Assembly: GCF_024172185.1 (NCBI RefSeq)
Contig: NZ_JAMZEC010000001.1
Span: forward strand, 2,232,001 to 2,296,000
Length of the DNA: 64,000 nucleotides
Origin: Nonomuraea roseoviolacea subsp. carminata
GTDB taxonomy: Bacteria; Actinomycetota; Actinomycetes; Streptosporangiales; Streptosporangiaceae
Reading direction: 5' to 3'
Shown: piece after piece, positions 55,954-64,000 of the stretch
How positions within the stretch are numbered: position 1 is the first letter of the stretch
How the letters are laid out: each line of letters begins with the position of its first letter
The notes under the pieces: model-generated
The model's database searches: none
Told to the model about the DNA's origin: nothing
What the model saw: the letters and a program-made list of their open reading frames with translations, nothing else
Program-made: the position numbers and the translations under genes

Positions 55954-56397
55954 TCAGAGGTCGAGGCGGCGGCGGATGCGGTCGAGCTCGCCCATGACGT
56001 CCTCGAACGTCCGGTTGTACGCCGCCTCCGCCTCCTTGATCTTGTTGAGCGCCTCGTCGGGGTTCTCGACGAACTTCATCGGGTTGTCGTCCTCACCGAA
56101 CGCCTCCGACATGGCGCCGCTGACCTGGACCTGCAGGTCGGCGGCGGCGTCCCGCAGCACGACCTTGATGAGGTCGGCCAGCTCCCCCGAGGACAGCCGC
56201 ATCGCCTTGGGGTGGAGCTGGAGCTGGCGCACTCCCTCGCTGCCGTACTCCACCGTCACCAGGCCGTCCTCGTCCTGCGCGCGGCCGACGATGTCGGTCA
56301 TGGACTTCTGGAGCTCCTCGATCCGGGCGAACTGCTCGTCAGCCCCCTTGAGCAGCTTGTCGATGTCGATGTTCGCGAAGTCTCCGAATTCCTGCAT
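55954..56397 (-). CDS. YbaB/EbfC-family protein
   Basis: A 147-aa protein: helical MTDIVGRAQDEDGLVTVEYG, then LQLHPKAM and a long C-terminal helix, the EbfC layout. EbfC binds DNA in bacteria; ESX loci often carry EspL-like members of this family that help substrate stability (family knowledge). GGAG precedes ATG 56397. Confidence 0.82.
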   Translation of the reverse strand: MQEFGDFANIDIDKLLKGADEQFARIEELQKSMTDIVGRAQDEDGLVTVEYGSEGVRQLQLHPKAMRLSSGELADLIKVVLRDAAADLQVQVSGAMSEAFGEDDNPMKFVENPDEALNKIKEAEAAYNRTFEDVMGELDRIRRRLDL

Positions 56398-56458
56398 TAC
56401 CGCTCCACCTTCGCATCACAGTTAAATCGCGCAGCAACCTACCAGCCGGACAACCTCT

Positions 56459-58012
56459 TCAGCCGGACAATCCGCGCACCCACGAATAGACCTCAAGCAC
56501 CCCGAGCGCGAGCGGGAAGAGCTCCACGATGAGCACGACGTCCAGGATGTCGCCCGCGCGCCCCCAGAACGGCGACGGCTTGCCCGAGGGCAGGAACAGG
56601 CCGATCCCGACCGCCATCAGCCCCAGCCACAGCGCGCCGACCGCCACGGCCACGGCCCCGATCACGCCCGAGCCGGAGCCGAGGGAGAAGGCCAGCACGC
56701 CGAAGGCCGTCAGCCCCGACATGATGAGCCACAGCCGCTGCCGGACGCCGCGGAAGACCCGGCCCCGCATGATGAGCGTCAGCCCGAGCGTGCCGATCAT
56801 CAGGTCGGCGATCCAGCCGTCGTCCGTGGACAGCAGCGCCATCGTGACGAGCGACGCCAGCGCGATGGCGATGATCATACCGGTCGTGTAGCGCTGGGCG
56901 ATCGCGGTCCGCTCCTGGATCGCCGCGCTGTCCAGCCGCTGGTTGTCGCTGCGCAGCTCCTCGGCCGTCGTGGGCATGTTCGGCAGCGGCACCTTGGCCA
57001 GGCGGAACGACAGCGTCGGCACGAGCGGGCTGAGCGCCAGCAGCACCGAGATCTCCACCGCGGCGACGCCGGCGGGCGGCGCGGCGAACACCATGATCAC
57101 AGCCGCGCCGATCGCCCCCGCGGCCGAGGCGATGGACGTGCCGAGGAAGCCCGGCACCCCGTCCGAGATGAGCACGCCGCCGATCGTCGCGACCAGCGCG
57201 GTGCAGGCGAACGCGGCCAGCGCGTGCGGCGCCCCGATGCTCGCCAGCACGCCGCCGCTCGCCGGGGCGAACAGCCCGGCCAGGAAGCCGTACGGCAGCG
57301 CGGCGTGGCCGATGAGCGCGCCCGCGAGCGAGTCGCCGACCGCCCTGGACAGCACCGCGCCCGTCGCCAGCAGCACGACGGAGAGCACCCCGGCGACCAC
57401 CGTGACGACCAGCGCCGGCGCGCCCGAGGTCATGAGCGCGACCGCGCCGGCGACCAGCACGCCGAGGGCGCCGACGGCGCCGGTGAGCCTGGTGTGCCGG
57501 TTGGACCACGGGCTGGACGCGTTCTTCACGCCGGTCGCGACCACGTCGGCCACGTCGTCGAACAGCGCGGGAGGCAGGATCGCCTCGCGCGGGCGCAGGT
57601 AGAGCACCTCGCCGTCGAGGATGCCGAGCTCTCCGAGGCTCTGGCCGAGGTCGAGGGGGGCGCCGCCGAGCCGCTGGAGGGTCCAGCCGGGGGCCGCGGC
57701 CGCGTCGCCGCCCACCTCGTCGAGCGCGCGCAGCAGGTTCGGCAGCACGTGCGGGAGGGGGATGTCGGCGGGCAGCGCCAGGTCGGCCTTCTTCCTCGGC
57801 CCCACGATCGTCACGTGGCACAGCGCGGGCAGCGGCACGGGCACCTGCGCGAGCGCGCCCTGCCGGATCGGCCCCTGGAAGGGCCCCTGCGGCGGTCCCG
57901 GCAGGTGCGGGGGCCCAGGGGGGTACGGCGGCCCGGGTGGGCCGGGAGGCCCCGCCGGAGGGCCGTGCGGGATCGGCCCCGATACGGCCGGTCCATGGAC
58001 CATAGGTCCCAT
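56459..58012 (-). CDS. eccD: Type VII secretion channel protein EccD
   Basis: A 517-aa protein: a Pro/Gly-rich start, a ubiquitin-like domain (about 65-145, CHVTIVGPRKKADLALP), then 11 TM helices. EccD forms the membrane vestibule of the ESX complex. ATG 58012 is used; an ATG three codons on is possible. It is divergent from eccC across 99 bp. Confidence 0.93.
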   Translation of the reverse strand: MGPMVHGPAVSGPIPHGPPAGPPGPPGPPYPPGPPHLPGPPQGPFQGPIRQGALAQVPVPLPALCHVTIVGPRKKADLALPADIPLPHVLPNLLRALDEVGGDAAAAPGWTLQRLGGAPLDLGQSLGELGILDGEVLYLRPREAILPPALFDDVADVVATGVKNASSPWSNRHTRLTGAVGALGVLVAGAVALMTSGAPALVVTVVAGVLSVVLLATGAVLSRAVGDSLAGALIGHAALPYGFLAGLFAPASGGVLASIGAPHALAAFACTALVATIGGVLISDGVPGFLGTSIASAAGAIGAAVIMVFAAPPAGVAAVEISVLLALSPLVPTLSFRLAKVPLPNMPTTAEELRSDNQRLDSAAIQERTAIAQRYTTGMIIAIALASLVTMALLSTDDGWIADLMIGTLGLTLIMRGRVFRGVRQRLWLIMSGLTAFGVLAFSLGSGSGVIGAVAVAVGALWLGLMAVGIGLFLPSGKPSPFWGRAGDILDVVLIVELFPLALGVLEVYSWVRGLSG

Positions 58013-58111
58013 GTGTCGTCACTCCGTCCCACGAACGCCATGGACAACAGAGAACATACTGGGTCCCTTCTGGTAAGAAGGGCACCAACCGATACGGAGG
58101 ACCGTCTCACG

Positions 58112-61100
58112 GTGAGCATCGTCGTAGTCAGGCGTCCCGAGCGGCGCCCAAGCCCCAAACCACCCCGCGGAGAGATCCTGCTGGAGTCGCCACCGGAGAT
58201 CCCGGAGGTGCAGGGGCAGGGGTTCATGATGGTGCTCACGTACCTGCCCATGGTGGCGGGCGGCGCGGCGATGGCGCTGATGTTCACGGCGGGCGGCAAC
58301 TCCAACCCCATCATGTACGTGGCCAGCGGCATGTTCGCGGTGTCCATGGTCGGCATGACGATCGGCCAGATGGGCCGGCAGGCCGGCGAGCGCAGGTACC
58401 GGCTCAACGGCGCCCGCCGCGACTTCTTCCGCTACCTGTCGCAGGTGCGCCAGAAGGTCAGGCGGGCCGCCAAGCAGCAGCGCGAGGCGCTGGAGTGGAG
58501 CGGCCCCGAGCCCGACGCGCTGTGGTGGATCGCGATGGGCCCGCGCCTGTGGGAGCGTCGCCCGCGCGACGACGACTTCAGCACGGTACGGCTCGGCACG
58601 GGCGTGCAGAAGCTGGCCATCCAGCTCATCCCGCCGGACTCCAAGCCCGTCGAGGACCTCGACGCGCTGTCGGCCGGCGCGCTGCGCCGGTTCGTGCGGG
58701 CGCACGCCACGGTGTCGCGGCTGCCCGTGGCCGTCGCCCTCGGCTCGTTCGCCCGGATCAGGATCACCGGCGACCCGGTGGCCGTGCGCGACATGGTGCG
58801 GGCCATGGTCGGCCAGATGGCGGTGTTCCACTCACCGGACGACCTCCGCGTCATGGTGTGCGCCGACCAGGAGTGGATGGCCCACTGGGACTGGATCAAG
58901 TGGCTGCCGCACGCGCTGCACCCCGACGAGATGGACGGCGCCGGTCAGGTCCGGCTCATGGCCGAGAACCTAGGCGAGCTTGACCGCCTCGTGGGCAACG
59001 AGCTGAAGGAGCGCGCCCGGTTCCGGCCCGGCTCGGCCGGCGACTCGCTGCCGTACCACGTGCTCATCGTGGACGGCGGGCACGTGCCGCACGACTCGCA
59101 GCTCGGCACCGACGCCATCCAGGGCGTCACGGTGCTGGACCTGTCCGGCAACACCGGCGCCGTGGAGGAGAAGAGCACCCTGCGGCTGGACGTGCAGCCC
59201 GACGGGTTCCACATGGTCAAGATCGACCACACCGGCAAGGAGACCAAGACCCGGCTCGGCGACGCCGACCAGCTCGACTACCTGCGCGCCGAGGGCCTGG
59301 CCAGGCAGCTCGCCCCGCTGCGCGCCTCGGCCAACAACGCCGGCGAGCCGGAGGACGTGCTCGCGGCCAACACCACGCTGACCGACCTGCTCGGCATCGG
59401 CGACCCCCTGCGCCTCGACCCGGCGGTGAGCTGGCGCCCTCGGGCCGGCCGCAACCGCCTGCGCGTGCCCATCGGCCTCGGCGCCGACGGCCGCGTCGTC
59501 GAGCTGGACATCAAGGAGTCGGCGCAGGGCGGCATGGGCCCGCACGGCCTGGTCATCGGCGCCACCGGTTCCGGCAAGAGCGAGCTGCTGCGCACGCTGG
59601 TGCTCGGCCTGGCCGTCACCCACTCCTCCGAGATCCTCAACTTCGTCCTCGTCGACTTCAAGGGCGGCGCCACGTTCCTCGGGCTGGAGTCGCTCTCCCA
59701 CGTCTCCGCGGTCATCACCAACCTGGAGGACGAGCTCCCCCTGGTCGACCGCATGCACGACGCGCTGCACGGCGAGATGGTCCGCCGCCAGGAGCTGCTG
59801 CGGGCGGCCGGCAACTACGCCTCGCTGCGCGACTACGAGCGGGCCCGCGAGCAGGGCGCCGAGCTGGCGCCGCTGCCGACGCTGTTCGTGGTGCTGGACG
59901 AGTTCAGCGAGCTGCTGACGGCCAAGCCGGAGTTCATCGAGCTGTTCGTGATGATCGGCCGGCTCGGCCGCTCGCTCGGCGTGCACCTGCTGCTCGCCTC
60001 GCAGCGGCTGGAGGAGGGCCGCCTGCGCGGCCTCGACACCCACCTGTCGTACCGCATCGGCCTGCGCACGTTCTCCGCGATGGAGAGCCGCGTCGTGCTG
60101 GGCGTGGCCGACGCCTACGAGCTGCCGTCGGCCCCCGGCAACGGCTTCCTCAAGTTCGACACGACCGGCATGACCCGGTTCAAGGCCGCGTACGTGTCCG
60201 GCCCCTACCAGGCCGACCCCCGCCACGTCCCGGCCGACGCCGGCTCCGCGTTGCAGACCCAGATCGTCGAGTACGGCCCCGGCCACGTGCCGGTCCCCGT
60301 AGTCGAGCAGCCCGCGAAGGAGGTGGCGCCGGCCGAGGAGAAGGGGCCGCAGCGCAGCCTGCTCGACATCGTCGTGGAGCGGCTGTCCGGTCAGGGCCCG
60401 GCCGCCCACCCGATCTGGCTGCCGCCGCTCGGCGAGCCGCCCACCCTCGCGCACCTGCTGCCGCCGCTGTCCGTCACCCCCGAGCTGGGCCTGTCCACGC
60501 CGGGCTGGGACGGCCGGGGCCGCCTGCACGCCGTCGTCGGCATCATCGACAAGCCGTTCGAGCAGCGGCGCGACCCGTACTGGCTGGACCTGTCGGGCGC
60601 GGCCGGCCATGTCGGCGTCGCCGGCGGCACCCAGAGCGGCAAGAGCAACGCGATCCGCACCCTGATCACCAGCATGGCGCTCACCCACACGCCGCGCGAG
60701 GTGCAGTTCTACTGCCTCGACTTCGGCGGTGGCACGCTCGGCCCGCTGGAGGGGCTGCCGCACGTCGGCGGCGTGGCCAGCCGCCTCGACGCCGAGCGGG
60801 TCCGCCGGACCGTCGCCGAGGTCTCCGGCCTGCTCCAGCGGCGCGAGCGCGACTTCACCGAGCGGGGCATCGACTCGATGGCCACCTACCGGCGGCAGGT
60901 CGCCGACGGCACCCTCGAAGGCGACGGCTGGGGCGACGTCTTCCTGGTGGTCGACGGCTGGCTGACGATCCGTCAGGAGTTCGAGGGCCTGGAGGGCGTC
61001 ATCACCGACCTGGCCGCCCGCGGCCTCGGCTACGGCATCCACGTGGTCGCCTCCACCAACAAGTGGTCGGAGTTCCGGGCCAGCATCCGCGACCTGTTCG

Positions 61101-62092
61101 GCACGCGGCTGGAGTTCAAGCTCGGTGACGCGTACGAGTCGGAGGTCAACCGCAAGGCCGCGCTGGCCGTGCCCGAGGGCACACCGGGCCGCGGCCTGAC
61201 CAAGGAGGGCATGCACTTCCTGTCGGCGCTGCCCCGCATCGACGGCGTCCGCGGCACCGAGGACCTGGCCGACGGCGTGCGGTCGCTGGTGGACATCACC
61301 AGCGCCTCCTGGCAGGGCCCGAAGGCCCCGCCGGTGCGCCTGCTGCCGTCGCTGCTGCCCGCCGCGTCCCTGCCCGGACCGGACGAGACCGGGCCGAGCC
61401 GGATCGCGCTCGGCATCGACGAGGCGTCGCTGTCGCCGGTGCTGCTCGACTTCGACGTCGATCCGCACTTCGTGGTGTTCGGCGACACCGAGTGCGGCAA
61501 GAGCAACGTGCTGAAGCTGATCATGGAGGGCCTGGTGGCGCGCAAGACGCCCAGGGAGGCCATGATGATCGTGATCGACTACCGCCGGGCGCTGCTCGAC
61601 ACGGCGGTCACCGACCACCGCATCGGCTACGCCGCCTCGAGCAAGGCCGCGACGGACCTCGTCAACGACGCCCGCAGCGCCCTGCTCAAGCGGCTGCCGC
61701 CCGCCGACCTGACGCCCGAGCAGCTCCGCTCCCGGAGCTGGTGGGAGGGGTCCGACCTGTACATCGTCGTCGACGACTACGACCTCGTGGCGACCTCGTC
61801 GGCCAGCCCGCTGCAGGGGCTGGCCGAGCTGCTGCCGCAGGCCCGCGACATCGGCCTGCACCTGATCCTCGCCCGTCAGATGGGCGGCGCCAGCCGGGCT
61901 CTGTACGACTCGGCGGTGCAGCGGATGAAGGAGATGGCCTCACCGGCGCTGATCATGTCGGGCAACAAGGACGAGGGAGCGCTGTTCGGCAACGTCCGGC
62001 CGCAGCCGCTGCCGCAGGGCCGCGGCTTCTACGTGGACCGCCGGTTCGGCGCGCGGCTCGTCCAGACCGCTTACCTGGAGCCGTCCGAGTAG
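58112..62092 (+). CDS. eccC: Type VII secretion ATPase EccC
   Basis: A 1326-aa membrane ATPase with standard EccC length. Two N-terminal TM helices (about 40-90), a DUF/first segment, then three FtsK-type ATPase domains with Walker A motifs GATGSGKSE (about 482), GGTQSGKSN (838) and GDTECGKSN (1125). Walker B regions are VVLDEFSEL, LVVDGWLTI and IVVDDYDLV. All three P-loops keep the lysine, unlike the ATPase at 31526. GTG 58112 gives the family length; GGAGG lies 11 nt upstream. It should recognise substrate tails and drive secretion. Confidence 0.95.
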   Translation: MSIVVVRRPERRPSPKPPRGEILLESPPEIPEVQGQGFMMVLTYLPMVAGGAAMALMFTAGGNSNPIMYVASGMFAVSMVGMTIGQMGRQAGERRYRLNGARRDFFRYLSQVRQKVRRAAKQQREALEWSGPEPDALWWIAMGPRLWERRPRDDDFSTVRLGTGVQKLAIQLIPPDSKPVEDLDALSAGALRRFVRAHATVSRLPVAVALGSFARIRITGDPVAVRDMVRAMVGQMAVFHSPDDLRVMVCADQEWMAHWDWIKWLPHALHPDEMDGAGQVRLMAENLGELDRLVGNELKERARFRPGSAGDSLPYHVLIVDGGHVPHDSQLGTDAIQGVTVLDLSGNTGAVEEKSTLRLDVQPDGFHMVKIDHTGKETKTRLGDADQLDYLRAEGLARQLAPLRASANNAGEPEDVLAANTTLTDLLGIGDPLRLDPAVSWRPRAGRNRLRVPIGLGADGRVVELDIKESAQGGMGPHGLVIGATGSGKSELLRTLVLGLAVTHSSEILNFVLVDFKGGATFLGLESLSHVSAVITNLEDELPLVDRMHDALHGEMVRRQELLRAAGNYASLRDYERAREQGAELAPLPTLFVVLDEFSELLTAKPEFIELFVMIGRLGRSLGVHLLLASQRLEEGRLRGLDTHLSYRIGLRTFSAMESRVVLGVADAYELPSAPGNGFLKFDTTGMTRFKAAYVSGPYQADPRHVPADAGSALQTQIVEYGPGHVPVPVVEQPAKEVAPAEEKGPQRSLLDIVVERLSGQGPAAHPIWLPPLGEPPTLAHLLPPLSVTPELGLSTPGWDGRGRLHAVVGIIDKPFEQRRDPYWLDLSGAAGHVGVAGGTQSGKSNAIRTLITSMALTHTPREVQFYCLDFGGGTLGPLEGLPHVGGVASRLDAERVRRTVAEVSGLLQRRERDFTERGIDSMATYRRQVADGTLEGDGWGDVFLVVDGWLTIRQEFEGLEGVITDLAARGLGYGIHVVASTNKWSEFRASIRDLFGTRLEFKLGDAYESEVNRKAALAVPEGTPGRGLTKEGMHFLSALPRIDGVRGTEDLADGVRSLVDITSASWQGPKAPPVRLLPSLLPAASLPGPDETGPSRIALGIDEASLSPVLLDFDVDPHFVVFGDTECGKSNVLKLIMEGLVARKTPREAMMIVIDYRRALLDTAVTDHRIGYAASSKAATDLVNDARSALLKRLPPADLTPEQLRSRSWWEGSDLYIVVDDYDLVATSSASPLQGLAELLPQARDIGLHLILARQMGGASRALYDSAVQRMKEMASPALIMSGNKDEGALFGNVRPQPLPQGRGFYVDRRFGARLVQTAYLEPSE

Positions 62093-62102
62093 GTTGGCCG
62101 AC

Positions 62103-64000
62103 GTGTCCGAGGTGCGTTACCGGGTGGCGGGGCCGTCGTTCCCGGGTCTGGCCGAGCTGACGGCCGGGCCGGAGGGCGTCGTCCGGCTCCGGCACGAGAC
62201 GGCCGCCGGGGTGCGGGGCTGGATCGCCGAGCCGGACCCGGCGGTGTGGCCGTGGCTGCTGGAGGCCCTGCGTGAGGCGGGCTTCCCGGACGCGGCGCCG
62301 GAGCCGCCGGTGCCGGGCGGGCCGCTGTGCGAGATCACGGTCACGGGTACGGAGCCGGCGGGGACGCTGGTCGTGGCGTGGCCGGGCGGCGGGGCTGCCG
62401 GGCCGGGAGGCGAGCCCGGCGGAACCGGAGCCGAGTCCGGCGGGCCGGGAGGCGGGTCCGGCGGGCCGGGAGGCGAGTCTCGCGGGCCGGGAGGTTCCCG
62501 CGGGCCGGGAGACGAGTCCCGCGGGCCCGGAGGGCCCCGGGGTGGGCTCGGAGCCGCGCTGCGGATTCTGGACGCGCTGATGCGGCAGGTGGGCGGCGAC
62601 GCGCTGGGCGAGCGAGGGGCGGACGTCCCGGACGAGCTGCCCCCGTTGGCCCGCCGCCGCGCCCCGGACCCCGCTGTCTCGCCGCCGGCCGGGCCGGGTT
62701 CCGGCTCGGCCCACGGCGAGGCCGGGGAGACGCCGGGCGGCCCGGTGAGCGTGCGCTTCGGCGCGCCGGGCGCCGCCGCGTTCGGCGTTGCCGGTGGGCG
62801 GCCCGCGTACGCCGTGTCCCGTCCGGGCGTCACCTTCGCCCTGTACGGCCTGCCGGATGAGGAGCCGCTGGGCGGCGCCACCGTGACGGACACGCCCGCC
62901 CACGCCCTCGCGCTGGGCACGGCGGGCGGTCGCGACCTGGTTGCCGCCGGCGGCGACGACGGCGCCATCCGGGTCTGGGACACCGCGGACGGGCGGCGGC
63001 TGCACGCCGCGACCGGCCACGGCGGGCCGATCAGGGCGCTGGCGGCGAGCGGCGGCCTCGTCTACACGGGCGGCGACGACGGCCGGGTGCGGGTCTGGGA
63101 CGCCGGCGGGTCCCTGGGCGCCATGCCGGACGGCCACGAGGGCGCGCTCACCGCCGCCTGCGCCCACGGCGGGCTGCTGGTCACGGGCGGGGAGGACGGG
63201 GCGGTCCACCTCCTGGACGCGGCGGACGGCCGTCTGCTGCGGGTCCTGGGCGGCCACGACGGCTGGGTGAACGCGGTCGCCGCCCGGGAGGGGCTCGTCG
63301 CCTCGGCGGGCTCGGACCGGGTCGTCCGGCTCTGGGACCCGGTGACCGGCGAGCCCGCGGGCCGCCTGGACGGGCATGGGGCGAGCGTGACCGGGCTGGC
63401 GTTCCTCACGGTGGCGGGACGGGCGGCGCTGGCCTCGTGCGGCCTGGACGGCGAGGTGGTGGTCTGGGACCTCGCGACCGGGGGGCCGGCGGCGCGCTGG
63501 CGTGCGGGCGCGTGGGCGGCCGGCCTCACGGCGGTGGGTGACCGGCTGGTGAGTGCGGGTGACGGCGTGCGGGTCTGGGCGGCGGACGGAACGCCCCTGG
63601 CGGTCCTCGCGACGGCCCCGGCGACGGCGGTCGCCGCGAGCGCCGGGCCGCGCGGAGAACGCGTCGTGGCGGGGTTCCCGGACGGAGTGGCGCGGGTCTG
63701 GCGGCTCGCAGGCGGCGAGCCCACCGTCGAGGAGGTGCACAGGCCGGACGGCGAGCCCGCCGTCGACGAGATGCACAGGCCGGACGGCGAGCCCGCCGTC
63801 GACGAGATGCACGGCCCGGACGGCGACCTCACGAAGGCGCCGTCCCAGGAGGACGCGCTGGAGATGTCCCGGACCGACGGCGGCGTCACGGCTCTGGCGC
63901 TGGACGGGACGACGATCGTCTGCGGCACCGCCTCCGGCGCCGTACGCCTCCACGGCGCGCCAGGCGACGGCGCGGTGGCGCCCACCCCGAACCACGGCGC
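62103..64000 (+). CDS. WD40-repeat protein, 3' end outside window
   Basis: The frame opens at GTG 62103, 10 nt after the eccC stop, and stays open to the window end (632 codons). Residues about 90-135 are Gly/Glu/Ser-rich. From about 250 there are at least five or six WD40 blades: IRVWDTADG, VRVWDAGG, VRLWDPVTGEP, VVVWDLATG and VRVWAADG, each with the GH of the preceding turn. Near residue 540 a 36-bp repeat encodes three units (EPAVDEMHRPDG). WD40 proteins are scaffolds. Its position suggests a partner of the ESX machine. Confidence 0.8.
   Translation, partial: MSEVRYRVAGPSFPGLAELTAGPEGVVRLRHETAAGVRGWIAEPDPAVWPWLLEALREAGFPDAAPEPPVPGGPLCEITVTGTEPAGTLVVAWPGGGAAGPGGEPGGTGAESGGPGGGSGGPGGESRGPGGSRGPGDESRGPGGPRGGLGAALRILDALMRQVGGDALGERGADVPDELPPLARRRAPDPAVSPPAGPGSGSAHGEAGETPGGPVSVRFGAPGAAAFGVAGGRPAYAVSRPGVTFALYGLPDEEPLGGATVTDTPAHALALGTAGGRDLVAAGGDDGAIRVWDTADGRRLHAATGHGGPIRALAASGGLVYTGGDDGRVRVWDAGGSLGAMPDGHEGALTAACAHGGLLVTGGEDGAVHLLDAADGRLLRVLGGHDGWVNAVAAREGLVASAGSDRVVRLWDPVTGEPAGRLDGHGASVTGLAFLTVAGRAALASCGLDGEVVVWDLATGGPAARWRAGAWAAGLTAVGDRLVSAGDGVRVWAADGTPLAVLATAPATAVAASAGPRGERVVAGFPDGVARVWRLAGGEPTVEEVHRPDGEPAVDEMHRPDGEPAVDEMHGPDGDLTKAPSQEDALEMSRTDGGVTALALDGTTIVCGTASGAVRLHGAPGDGAVAPTPNHG
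63714..63821 (+). repeat. 36-bp tandem repeat, three copies
   Basis: Units at 63714, 63750 and 63786, GGCGAGCCCGCCGTCGACGA type, are in frame and encode 12-residue repeats inserted within the WD40 protein. Confidence 0.92.

Noticed and set aside
58970-61861. 963-codon minus-strand frame over eccC
   Set aside because: Antisense shadow; eccC has all three ATPase motifs in frame.
61953-63995. 680-codon minus-strand frame over the WD40 gene
   Set aside because: The plus-strand frame has clear WD40 blades; the minus frame is Arg/Pro/Gly-rich without any fold.

Overview
The window is 64 kb of chromosome from a very high-GC, GTG-start-rich actinomycete. ESX/type VII secretion genes, a Tad/Flp pilus operon without a secretin, actinobacterial-type acyl-CoA carboxylase beta and epsilon subunits and many 1-4 nt stop/start overlaps fit Streptosporangiales (for example Nonomuraea or a relative); that placement is inference. 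I saw no tRNA, rRNA, transposase, integrase or CRISPR array. Both window edges cut genes: an epoxide hydrolase on the left and a WD40 protein on the right.

Layout. 1-8.8 kb is core metabolism: epoxide hydrolase end, PEP carboxylase downstream of an ABC ATPase/permease pair, acyl-CoA carboxylase beta and epsilon subunits, and a NYN-domain protein. 8.7-18 kb holds regulated exporter and DNA-repair units: an MMPL transporter with a small winged-helix/coiled-coil pair, an ArsR regulator divergent from an MFS exporter, an Ada-AlkA fusion coupled to an alkylguanine methyltransferase, and an MFS exporter divergent from a MarR regulator. 18-31 kb is one long minus-strand Tad operon (CpaB-like, CpaE/TadZ-like, TadA, TadB, TadC, Flp-like pilin, two TadE-like and one TadG-like minor pilin, then a membrane LysM-BTAD protein, a lipoprotein and a secreted protein). 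Most of its genes are joined by 1-4 nt stop/start overlaps. Head to head with it, across a 611-bp regulatory gap, is a 2162-aa FHA/FtsK ATPase resembling EssC/EccC. 38-43 kb is a DUF418 membrane protein, a zinc-ribbon TetR regulator and a divergent ABC exporter pair. 43-64 kb is a type VII secretion (ESX) locus: eccB, eccD and eccC, an EbfC-like protein, about ten WXG100-like or related probable substrates, and a WD40 protein. eccE and mycP are not in the window.

How it fits together. The Tad operon should build a thin surface pilus. The ESX genes should export helical-hairpin WXG100 proteins and large, low-complexity partners. Several probable substrates carry domains suited to the cell surface: a C-terminal LysM, five thrombospondin-3-like NGDG calcium repeats, and a long Gly-Thr-Asp tract. 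Three large substrates share a C-terminal tail pattern.

A second theme cuts across the window. Many short tandem repeats have units that are multiples of three (12, 24, 27, 30, 33, 36, 39, 42, 45, 60 bp) where they lie inside reading frames. The two best intergenic arrays have units of 34 and 40 bp. A third anomaly is a roughly 150-bp AT-rich, rare-codon patch inside the carboxylase beta gene whose protein sequence is nevertheless conserved. Functional assignments are by motif recognition without database searches.
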